Origin: Synechococcus sp. PROS-U-1 | GTDB lineage: Bacteria; Cyanobacteriota; Cyanobacteriia; PCC-6307; Cyanobiaceae | DNA length: 64,000 bases | Assembly (NCBI RefSeq): GCF_014279755.1 | Contig: NZ_CP047951.1 | Span: forward strand, 186,001-250,000 | Direction of reading: 5' to 3' | Part shown: positions 18,398 to 26,628 of the stretch, piece by piece | How positions within the stretch are numbered: the first letter of the stretch is position 1 | Layout of the letters: every line of letters begins with the position of its first letter | Made by a program: the position numbers and the translations under genes | Notes under the pieces: model-generated | What the model was told of the DNA's origin: nothing | Seen by the model: only the letters and a program-made list of their open reading frames with translations | Databases searched by the model: none

Positions 18398-20287
18398 ATG
18401 TGCGGAATCGTTGCCCTGGTGGGCTCCAGAGAAGCGGCACCCCAGCTCCTGGAGGGTCTCCGCCAGCTGGAGTACCGCGGTTACGACTCCGCCGGGATTG
18501 CCACGGTGGCCGCTCAGGGGGAGCTGACCTGTCTGCGGGCCAAAGGCAAGCTGCGCAATCTCACCGCCTGTGTGGATACGGAAGGGGCCCCCGGGCAATG
18601 CGGCATCGGCCACACCCGCTGGGCCACCCATGGCAAGCCTGAGGAGCGCAATGCCCACCCGCACCGCAGCAGCGATGGGGCGGTGGCCGTGGTGCAGAAC
18701 GGAATCATTGAGAACCATCGTTCCCTGCGGGAGCAGCTGGAGGCTGCGGGGGTGGTGTTTCAGTCGGAGACGGACACGGAGGTGATTCCGCATCTGCTGG
18801 CTGCAGAACTGCAGCAGTTGCAAGCCGCGGGTGGAACCCCAGGCGGTGGGTTGTTGCTGGAGGCCCTGCAGCACGTGCTGCCTCAGCTGCAGGGGGCTTA
18901 CGCCCTGGCGGTGATCTGGGATCAAGCTCCGGGGGCGTTGGCGGTGGCTCGCAAGGCGGCACCCCTCTTGATCGGCTTGGGTGAAGGGGAGTTTCTCTGT
19001 GCCAGCGACACGCCTGCACTGGCGGGGTTCACCCGCACGATCCTGCCGATGGAAGACGGTGAGGTGGCCTTGCTTTCACCACTAGGCGTTGAGCTTTACG
19101 ACGCTTCAGGGGTGCGTCAGCAACGCATGCCCACCCAGCTCAGTGGCGTGGATCACGTGGCGGACAAGCGTGAGTTCCGTCACTTCATGCTCAAGGAAAT
19201 CCATGAGCAACCGGAGACGGCGGAGCTGTGGGTCGCACGCCATCTCCCCCAGGGGCTGCCGGCTGATCAGCAGGTGGCTCTGCCTTTGGACGATGCGTTT
19301 TATGCCGGGGTTGAGCGGATTCAGATCCTGGCCTGCGGCACCAGTCGCCATGCCGCGATGGTGGGGGCCTATCTGCTGGAGCAGTTCGCCGGGATCCCCA
19401 CGTCGGTGCACTACGCCAGTGAATTTCGCTACGCCCCGCCGCCCCTGGCCCCCCACACCCTCACGATCGGGGTGACCCAGTCCGGTGAAACGGCCGACAC
19501 CCTCGCTGCCCTGGCGATGGAGGCGGCGCGAAGGCGCGCCCATGGGGATCCGGCTTTTGCTCCTCGCCAGTTGGGGGTGACCAACCGACCCGAGAGCTCG
19601 CTGTCGCGCCAGGTGCCCCACATCCTCGACATCGGCGCCGGTATTGAAGTGGGTGTGGCTGCCACCAAGACCTTCCTGGGGCAATTGCTGGCTTTCTATG
19701 GCCTTGCTATGGCGTTTGCTGCGCGTCGTGGCGCACGCCCCGCTGCTGAGATCAAGGCTCTCGCCGATGAACTTCGCGGCTTGCCTCAGCAGCTGCGTCA
19801 GCTCGTGGATCTGCACGATCAGCGTTCTGAGGCTCTGGCTCATCGCTTTGCCGACACCCAGGATGTGATTTTCCTGGGACGCGGCATCAACTATCCGATT
19901 GCCTTGGAGGGGGCGTTGAAGCTCAAGGAAATCAGCTACATCCATGCCGAGGGTTATCCGGCAGGTGAGATGAAGCATGGCCCGATCGCCTTGCTCGATT
20001 CCCGTGTGCCGGTGGTGTCCATCGCCGTGCCCGGTGTGGTGTTCGACAAGGTGCTCAGCAACGCTCAGGAAGCCAAGGCCCGCGATGCTCAACTCATCGG
20101 GGTTGCGCCCAAAGGGCCAGATACTGATTTGTTCGACGAACTGCTGCCGGTGCCTTCGGTGAGCGAGTGGATCAGCCCCCTGCTTACCGTCGTGCCGATG
20201 CAGTTGCTGAGCTATCACATCGCAGCCCATCGGGGCCTGGATGTGGATCAACCCCGCAATCTGGCCAAGAGCGTCACGGTGGAATGA
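18398..20287 (+). CDS. glmS: Glutamine--fructose-6-phosphate aminotransferase (isomerizing)
   Basis: Makes glucosamine-6-phosphate from fructose-6-phosphate and glutamine, the entry to peptidoglycan and LPS amino sugars. The 629-residue protein has an N-terminal class II glutaminase domain whose nucleophile is the Cys directly after the initiator Met (MCGIVALVG), and two SIS domains in the C-terminal half (GTSRHAAM, TQSGETADTLAAL). The nucleophile must be N-terminal, which fixes the start at 18398 and rules out the in-frame TTG 18377. The start is 2 nt downstream of the psaC terminator T-run, without room for a Shine-Dalgarno other than the terminator itself. Confidence 0.97.
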   Translation: MCGIVALVGSREAAPQLLEGLRQLEYRGYDSAGIATVAAQGELTCLRAKGKLRNLTACVDTEGAPGQCGIGHTRWATHGKPEERNAHPHRSSDGAVAVVQNGIIENHRSLREQLEAAGVVFQSETDTEVIPHLLAAELQQLQAAGGTPGGGLLLEALQHVLPQLQGAYALAVIWDQAPGALAVARKAAPLLIGLGEGEFLCASDTPALAGFTRTILPMEDGEVALLSPLGVELYDASGVRQQRMPTQLSGVDHVADKREFRHFMLKEIHEQPETAELWVARHLPQGLPADQQVALPLDDAFYAGVERIQILACGTSRHAAMVGAYLLEQFAGIPTSVHYASEFRYAPPPLAPHTLTIGVTQSGETADTLAALAMEAARRRAHGDPAFAPRQLGVTNRPESSLSRQVPHILDIGAGIEVGVAATKTFLGQLLAFYGLAMAFAARRGARPAAEIKALADELRGLPQQLRQLVDLHDQRSEALAHRFADTQDVIFLGRGINYPIALEGALKLKEISYIHAEGYPAGEMKHGPIALLDSRVPVVSIAVPGVVFDKVLSNAQEAKARDAQLIGVAPKGPDTDLFDELLPVPSVSEWISPLLTVVPMQLLSYHIAAHRGLDVDQPRNLAKSVTVE

Positions 20288-20290
20288 GCT

Positions 20291-21751
20291 TCAGCTGGCG
20301 CTGATGCTGAGATTGCTGCGGCCGTAGCGATCCTCGAAGCGCACGATGTCGTCTTCCCCGAGGTACTCCCCGCTTTGCACCTCAATCAGCTCGACGGGGA
20401 TTTTTCCGGGATTGCTGAGTCGGTGTTTGCAACCCAGGGGGATGTAGGTGCTCTGGTTCTCACCCAGCAGTTGCTCTTCGCCGTCGCGTTCGACGATCGC
20501 TGTTCCGCGCACCACGATCCAGTGCTCAGCCCGGTGGTGGTGCATTTGCAGTGAAAGGCTGGCACCGGGTTTGACCGAGATCCGCTTCACCTGCCAGCGG
20601 CTGTCCTCCACCACACCGGTGTAGGAGCCCCAAGGCCGGTAAATCTTGCGGTGGGCCTTGCCCTCAGGGCTGCCGTCGGCCTCCAGCTGTTTCACCACGG
20701 TCTTGATCTCTTGGGCCTTCGAGCGATCAGCAATCAACACAGCGTCGTCGGTTTCCACCACCACCAGGTTCTCGATCCCCAAGCCCACCACCAGGCGGTG
20801 TTCACTGCGCAAGTAACAGTCACGGCTGCCTTCGGCGATCACGTGGCCCTGAAGCACGTTTCCTTGGGCGTCCCTCTGTTCTGAGGTTTCCCAAAGGGCA
20901 CTCCAACTGCCGACATCGCTCCAACCCGCATCCAGCGGCAGCACACTGCCCAGTTCCGTTTTTTCCATCACGGCCACGTCAATGGCCACGTTGGGGCACT
21001 TGGCAAAGGCCTCCCGCTCCAGCCGTAAAAATTCCAGGTCTGCGGTGTCCTGCTCGAGTGCTGCCCGGCAACAGCTCACCACCTCCGGGGCCAGCCGCTC
21101 CAATTCCGCCAGCATGGCGCTGGCACGGAACAGGAACATGCCGCTGTTCCAGGTGAAGCGGCCGGTGGAGAGGAACTGTTCCGCTGTGGCCTGGTCGGGC
21201 TTCTCCACAAACCGCTTGATCGGCATGTGTTCGGCTCGACCGGCGCTGAAGGGTTCGCTGGCTTCGATGTAGCCGTAGCCGGTTTCCGGCGCCGTTGGCA
21301 CGATGCCGAAGGTCACCAGACGTCCCTCTTCAGCGGGTTTGCGGCCCGCGTCGATGACCTGGCGGAATTGAGCGGCATCGCGGATCAGGTGATCCGCCGC
21401 TAGCACCAGCAGCAGGGGGTCGTCGCCATTGGAGGTGGCCTGCAGCGCAGCCACCGTCACCGCCGGGGCGGTGTTGCGGCCCATTGGCTCCAGCAGGATC
21501 GCGTTCGGTTCGACCCCGATCTGCCGCATCTGTTCGGCCACGATGAAGCGGTGGTCCTCGTTGCAGATCAGCAGGGGAGCTGCCAGGGCGTCCAGGCCAT
21601 GGAGCCGTTGTTGGGTCTGCTGCAGCAGCGTTGCTTCGCCGTCACCACTGAGCGGCCAGTATTGCTTGGGATAACTCGCCCGCGATAGCGGCCACAGCCG
21701 TGTGCCGGTTCCTCCGCAGAGGATCACAGGAATCAGCGGTGTGGCGGCCAT
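20291..21751 (-). CDS. manC: Mannose-1-phosphate guanylyltransferase / mannose-6-phosphate isomerase
   Basis: Bifunctional type II enzyme making GDP-mannose for surface glycans. Residues 1-350 form the nucleotidyltransferase domain (CGGTGTRLWPLSRASYPKQY near 12-31, FVEKPDQA near 161). The C-terminal 120 residues form the cupin-type isomerase domain with the metal-site segment LQMHHHRAEHW near 411. The 486-residue length is normal for the fused form. It is convergent with glmS, the stop codons only 3 nt apart and no terminator visible between them. It likely feeds the glycan genes at 40-61 kb. Confidence 0.95.
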   Translation of the reverse strand: MAATPLIPVILCGGTGTRLWPLSRASYPKQYWPLSGDGEATLLQQTQQRLHGLDALAAPLLICNEDHRFIVAEQMRQIGVEPNAILLEPMGRNTAPAVTVAALQATSNGDDPLLLVLAADHLIRDAAQFRQVIDAGRKPAEEGRLVTFGIVPTAPETGYGYIEASEPFSAGRAEHMPIKRFVEKPDQATAEQFLSTGRFTWNSGMFLFRASAMLAELERLAPEVVSCCRAALEQDTADLEFLRLEREAFAKCPNVAIDVAVMEKTELGSVLPLDAGWSDVGSWSALWETSEQRDAQGNVLQGHVIAEGSRDCYLRSEHRLVVGLGIENLVVVETDDAVLIADRSKAQEIKTVVKQLEADGSPEGKAHRKIYRPWGSYTGVVEDSRWQVKRISVKPGASLSLQMHHHRAEHWIVVRGTAIVERDGEEQLLGENQSTYIPLGCKHRLSNPGKIPVELIEVQSGEYLGEDDIVRFEDRYGRSNLSISAS

Positions 21752-21826
21752 CTCGTCCTGAAAGCGGTGACCCAGATTCGCTTGCCCCAGGGGCTTCTGT
21801 CGATGCCCTGGTGCGATGGGTTTGCT

Positions 21827-22360
21827 TCAGAGCTCCAGGAGGCCAGGCGGAGGGGTGATCAGCAACCAGCCCTCGTTGAGATGCACTTCCGGCACGATCG
21901 CCTCCACAAAGGGGATCAGCAGCTTGCGGCTGTCGGCTGTGGTCACCTCCAGCAGATCGTTGCCGCCGCTGATCAGGTTCGTCACGCTGCCGATGCTGGG
22001 GCCGGCGGCTGAGAGCCGTGCGTCCAGCCCGACCAGATCGAGCAGGTGAAATTCTCCCTCCTCCAACTCGGGGCGATCATCTGCCGACACCAGTAGCTCT
22101 TGCCCTACGAGGGCTTCAGCGGCTCCGCGGTTGTTGATTCCCTCAAAGCGCACAACAAACAGCGACTTGCCCGGCAGTTGCCGGCCTTTTTTGAGTTGGA
22201 TTTCCGTGGGCTCACCCCCCTGGCGGCTGCGCAGCCATCGGGGCCCTGGTGCCGTGAAGCGCTCAGGGAAATCACTGGCGGGGTTCACCCGCAGTTCCCC
22301 CTGCAGCCCCTGAACCCCAACGATCTTGCCGACGCTGAGCCAGTCGTCGCTTTCTGCCAT
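21827..22360 (-). CDS. rimM: Ribosome maturation factor RimM
   Basis: Assists maturation of the 30S subunit head by binding S19. The 177-residue protein starts at ATG 22360 with the canonical [19 protein letters not shown] block and has a C-terminal PRC-barrel ([14 protein letters not shown]...[12 protein letters not shown]). A longer frame to 22474 would overlap the start of the divergent ndhS-like gene and is not supported. The two ATGs are 55 nt apart on opposite strands. Confidence 0.95.
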   Translation of the reverse strand: MAESDDWLSVGKIVGVQGLQGELRVNPASDFPERFTAPGPRWLRSRQGGEPTEIQLKKGRQLPGKSLFVVRFEGINNRGAAEALVGQELLVSADDRPELEEGEFHLLDLVGLDARLSAAGPSIGSVTNLISGGNDLLEVTTADSRKLLIPFVEAIVPEVHLNEGWLLITPPPGLLEL

Positions 22361-22415
22361 GCCATCCGCCGCACACTCTGCCGATAATGGCGCCAGATCC
22401 GTTCGCGACCGAGCC

Positions 22416-22601
22416 ATGGCGTCTGCAGCTGCTCCGATCCTCCCCGGCTCCACCGTGACCGTGGCCGATGCCACCTCGATTTACAACGGTTACACCGGCT
22501 TCGTGCAGCGGATCAGCGGAGATCGCGCGGCCGTCTTGTTTGAAGGTGGCAACTGGGACAAGTTGGTCACCCTGCGTTTGAAAGACCTCCAGCCGGCTTA
22601 G
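22416..22601 (+). CDS. ndhS: NAD(P)H dehydrogenase subunit S-like protein
   Basis: A 61-residue SH3-like small protein. The stretch [28 protein letters not shown] matches what I know of the NdhS family, the ferredoxin-docking subunit of cyanobacterial NDH-1 on the cytoplasmic side of the thylakoid. It lies 4 nt upstream of the K+ channel gene and is divergent from rimM. Assignment rests on the FEGGNWDKL signature and length; older annotations call such proteins 'NAD(P)H dehydrogenase assembly family'. Confidence 0.8.
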   Translation: MASAAAPILPGSTVTVADATSIYNGYTGFVQRISGDRAAVLFEGGNWDKLVTLRLKDLQPA

Positions 22602-22605
22602 GGCA

Positions 22606-23433
<828 letters not shown>

Positions 23434-24145
23434 AGGGCGGTTGCCGCCGCGATTTGCTCCGCTTCCTTGCGGGAGCGGCCCTTTGCTTCGGCCAGCTCCT
23501 TGTTGTCGACGCTCACCCGGCAACGGAAGCGCTCAGGGTCGCCGTGCTGGCGGTTGCATTCCTCGGTGAAGTACTGGGGCAGTCCCAGCCCCTGGCCCTG
23601 GCTCCACTCCTGCAGGGCTGTTTTGCCGTTGAACTGATGGGGGGTGGCCAGCATCGCTTGGGCTGTGGCCCGCCAGTGGGGGGTGAGCCAGCGGTGAATC
23701 GCCTCAAGGTCGCCAAGGGCCGTGTACAAGGCACCGATGAGCGCTTCGGTGGCATCGGCCCGCAGCCTGGATTGAGCAGAACGATCCCCCTGGGCGTGCC
23801 GTCCCAGCAGCAGGTGTTGTTCGATGGCAAGCGTTGCACCCACATCCGCCAGCCAGCGATCGCTGACCAGCTGGGCCCGCAGGTTCGAGCAGGCACCCAC
23901 CGCGAGATCGGCATGGTGGCGGTCGATGAATTCGGTGGCGGCGAGCCGCAGCACCGCATCGCCGAGGAATTCCAGCCGTTCCAGGTTGCGGGCGCGACCT
24001 GTCGAGACGTGGGTGAGGGCCTGATCCACCTGGGCCAGCAGTTCCGGGTCGATTGGGACTTCAGCGTCCAGGCGCTGGATCAGGCCGGTGAGCTCTGCGG
24101 CGCGGGATGGATCCACAGGCACTCCTGAGCAACACTGATAGGGGG

Positions 24146-24538
24146 TTGAAAGCAGGACATAAGCCGGGTTCTGTTCACGCCACCACAGAGTTTGATCTGC
24201 AGAGGGTGGGTGGCTATCTATCTGGGACCGCCGTTGCCGACGGCCTCGAGCGGCGCGTTCAAGCGGAACGGGGCCAATGGCCAGCCGTCGTTCCTTGGCC
24301 TTGCTCCCAGCCGGGGTTTACCGAGCCAGCACCTCTCGATGCTGCTGGTGCGCTCTTACCGCACCTTTGCACCCTTGCCTGTGCCAGCGAACCGGCCATC
24401 GGCGGTGTGTTTCTGTGGCACTCTCCTCACGGTCACCCGCACTGGGCGTTACCCAGCAAGCCTGGCCATCAGGGAGCCCGGACTTTCCTCAGCCGACACT
24501 CAAAGAGATCGGCCGCAACCACCTCGCCTGCTTTCAGA
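24146..24538 (-). ncRNA. rnpB: RNase P RNA (M1-type)
   Basis: Catalytic RNA that matures the 5' ends of tRNAs. On the minus strand the conserved GAGGAAAGTCCGGGCTCC (complement of 24472-24489) and the 3' block ACAGAACCCGGCTTAT (complement near 24158-24173) are present. The ends GAAAGCAGG and CCTGCTTTC pair to form P1. The roughly 390-nt length and type-A-like layout fit cyanobacteria. The exact 5' and 3' ends are estimated from P1. It is co-directional with and immediately upstream of rnc. Confidence 0.95.
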
Positions 24539-24573
24539 TCTCATCATGCCTCGTGGGCATAATTCAGAGGTCT

Positions 24574-24647
<74 letters not shown>

Positions 24648-24740
24648 TGAGAATCACCGAAGACGTAGTAAGCGCTACATCTGGTGGGGTGGGCAGATCG
24701 CTCACCACCGCTAGGGTTGCCCTAACCGGGTGTGGGTGCC

Positions 24741-25067
24741 ATGACCCAGCTTCACGATCTGCGTCTGAGGCTGTTGGTGCAGCAGGAAAGCGAACGGATT
24801 GCTGAATCCCAGCCCACGGATCTGGATCTATCCGTGGTGCAGGCCCGCTGCCTCTGCTGGCTGGCTTTGCTGGCCGAAGCCCATGAGGATCAGGCCAGTG
24901 ATGCCGAACGTCGGGGAGACACCGAACAGGCCATGGGTTGGTTTGCAGATTCGATGCGACTGCGTGACGTCATCGGTGTGGTGTCCTCGATTGAGATCCC
25001 TTTGCCCGACACGGCTGGTGAGGATGGCCCCCAGGCAGAGGAGGACTTTGGACCTCAGGCGGCTTGA
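24741..25067 (+). CDS. Hypothetical protein, helical and acidic
   Basis: A 108-residue soluble protein, helical in its first 80 residues (DLRLRLLVQQESERIAES..., DAERRGDTEQAMGWFADSMRLRD) with an acidic, proline-containing tail. I do not recognise the family. ATG 24741 follows a GTG three codons upstream; neither has a clear Shine-Dalgarno. It is 37 nt upstream of another unknown gene and probably co-transcribed with it. The 90 nt before it, after the tRNA, contain only weak imperfect inverted repeats. Confidence 0.68.
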   Translation: MTQLHDLRLRLLVQQESERIAESQPTDLDLSVVQARCLCWLALLAEAHEDQASDAERRGDTEQAMGWFADSMRLRDVIGVVSSIEIPLPDTAGEDGPQAEEDFGPQAA

Positions 25068-25104
25068 TCAGTGGCATAGTGGGGAATGACCGCGAGGGAC
25101 TGCA

Positions 25105-25569
25105 TTGCCGGAAGAGCCCTGCCAGTGCCCGGATTGCCAACGGTTTTACCGGGAGCATGATCGGCTGATCCGGGAATCGCCCACCCTTCGTCAGCAGCAG
25201 GAACTCAACTGGGCAGCACTCCAGTCGTTCCGCACACTTTCGGGCCGGGTGCTGGAGGATCTGCAGAAGCAACATGGGTCCCGCCAGACCGCCGAAGCAG
25301 CTGCCAAGTCTGCAGCCGCCGGACCTCCAGTTCCGGAAGAATCAGGTGATTCACTCCAACAGGCCATTGCTGATCTGGAGAACATCAACGCCCATCTGTT
25401 TTCAATCGAGGCCTTGATGGAACGGGTGTTTGATGTGCGCGTCCCGGAAGAGATCGAGCATAAGTTCCGTGAACTGGCCGGTGAGTTGGCTCCTGACCCG
25501 TTGAATGTGGACCGTCTGCGGCTCAACCGCTTGTTGCATCAGACGCCCGACTTACCCGATCGCAGCTGA
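25105..25569 (+). CDS. Hypothetical protein with N-terminal Cys cluster
   Basis: A 154-residue protein beginning MPEEPCQCPDC, with C6, C8 and C11 plus a nearby His (YREHDRL), a possible small metal site. It continues as mainly alpha-helix with an Ala/Ser/Pro-rich linker near 60-80. The start is TTG 25105, well supported by GAGGG six nt upstream; no in-frame ATG exists at the correct place. The last 18 nt overlap the convergent ackA. No function is recognised. Confidence 0.68.
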   Translation: MPEEPCQCPDCQRFYREHDRLIRESPTLRQQQELNWAALQSFRTLSGRVLEDLQKQHGSRQTAEAAAKSAAAGPPVPEESGDSLQQAIADLENINAHLFSIEALMERVFDVRVPEEIEHKFRELAGELAPDPLNVDRLRLNRLLHQTPDLPDRS

Positions 25570-26628
25570 TTTCACCGAAGTGCTGTGGCGCTGGCACAGC
25601 CGGGCAATCATTCCCTCCTCATCAGCGGGAACCACAATCACGTCGACGTCTCCCCACCAGGCCAAGGCCTGACGCAGTTCGTTCTGCAGCTGCAGGTCGT
25701 GCTCGCCGATGCCGCCCGTCAGGGCCAGTACATCCACCCCGCGCAGGCTGGCGGCCATGGCCCCGAGCAACTGAATCAGGCGGTGAAGGAACACGTTCAG
25801 GGCCCGGATCGCCCCGTTGTGGCCGTTCCCGGCAGCAGCTCGGATCTCTCGCATGTCTCCGCTCAGGCCCGATAGCCCCTTCAGGCCAGAGTCCTTCTGC
25901 AGGATGTCGGCCATGGCATCGGCGCTGTATCCCTCACGCATCAGTTCCAGCAGCAGGCCAGGATCGATGGAGCCAGAGCGGGTGGCCATCACAAGCCCCT
26001 CCAAGGGGGTGAACCCCATGGTGGTGTCGATGCAGATTCCGCCTTTGATGGCGGCCAGGGAGGCTCCGGCCCCCAGGTGAGCACTGATCAGCCGCAGGCT
26101 GGCCGGGTCTCGGCCCTGCTGCCGCCATTGCTCCGCCACCGATTCGGCCACGTGCTGGTGGTTGATGCCATGAAATCCGAAGCGGCGGAAACCTTTGCCC
26201 CGCAACTGCTGGGGAATGGCATAGGTGCTGGCCGCCGCCGGCAGGCTGCTGTGAAAGGCCGTGTCGAAGCAGGCCCACTGCGGGCAGTCCGGTGCCCGCT
26301 GTCGTGCCCAGGCCAATCCTATTAATGCCGGTGGGTTGTGCAGGGGGGCTAGAGGGATGAGTTCTGTGAGCCGGGATTCCACCTCGGGCGTGATCAGTGT
26401 CGGTGCAGTGAACCGCTCCCCGCCGTGGACCACGCGATGGCCGATGCGCTGCAGCCGGTGCCCATGGGGCGCAATTGCCGGCGTCAGCCAGCTGTCGAGC
26501 ACGTCTTCCAGCACGTCATCTTTGGCCAGGCTGCGCCCCTCATGCCAGACGAAAGCCCCGGTGGAGTCCACCAGGGCCGCCTTGAGGCTGGAACTGCCCA
26601 GATTGATCACCAGGCAGAGGTCGCCCAT
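25552..26628 (-). CDS. ackA: Acetate kinase
   Basis: Interconverts acetyl phosphate + ADP and acetate + ATP. The core signatures are present: VINLGSSSLKAAL, GHRVVHGGE, CFDTAFHSSLP, RRFGFHGINHQHV, DTTMGFTPLEGL, TRSGSIDP and LTGGIGEHD. At 358 residues it is about 40 shorter than typical AckA, the loss being spread through loops, and the usual acidic residue of TRSGDIDP is Ser. The start overlaps the glgP stop by one nt (TGATG), so it is translationally coupled. With the phosphoketolase upstream it would gain ATP from acetyl phosphate. Confidence 0.93.
   Translation of the reverse strand: MGDLCLVINLGSSSLKAALVDSTGAFVWHEGRSLAKDDVLEDVLDSWLTPAIAPHGHRLQRIGHRVVHGGERFTAPTLITPEVESRLTELIPLAPLHNPPALIGLAWARQRAPDCPQWACFDTAFHSSLPAAASTYAIPQQLRGKGFRRFGFHGINHQHVAESVAEQWRQQGRDPASLRLISAHLGAGASLAAIKGGICIDTTMGFTPLEGLVMATRSGSIDPGLLLELMREGYSADAMADILQKDSGLKGLSGLSGDMREIRAAAGNGHNGAIRALNVFLHRLIQLLGAMAASLRGVDVLALTGGIGEHDLQLQNELRQALAWWGDVDVIVVPADEEGMIARLCQRHSTSVKSAAIG

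Noticed and set aside
22361-22474. N-terminal extension of RimM up to 22474
   Set aside because: It would overlap the start of the ndhS-like gene and is outside the RimM family length; ATG 22360 gives the canonical start.
24410-24440. CTCTCCTCAC stretch resembling the unpaired core of the Yfr1 small RNA
   Set aside because: It lies inside RNase P RNA and is explained by that structure; the flanking hairpins of Yfr1 are absent.
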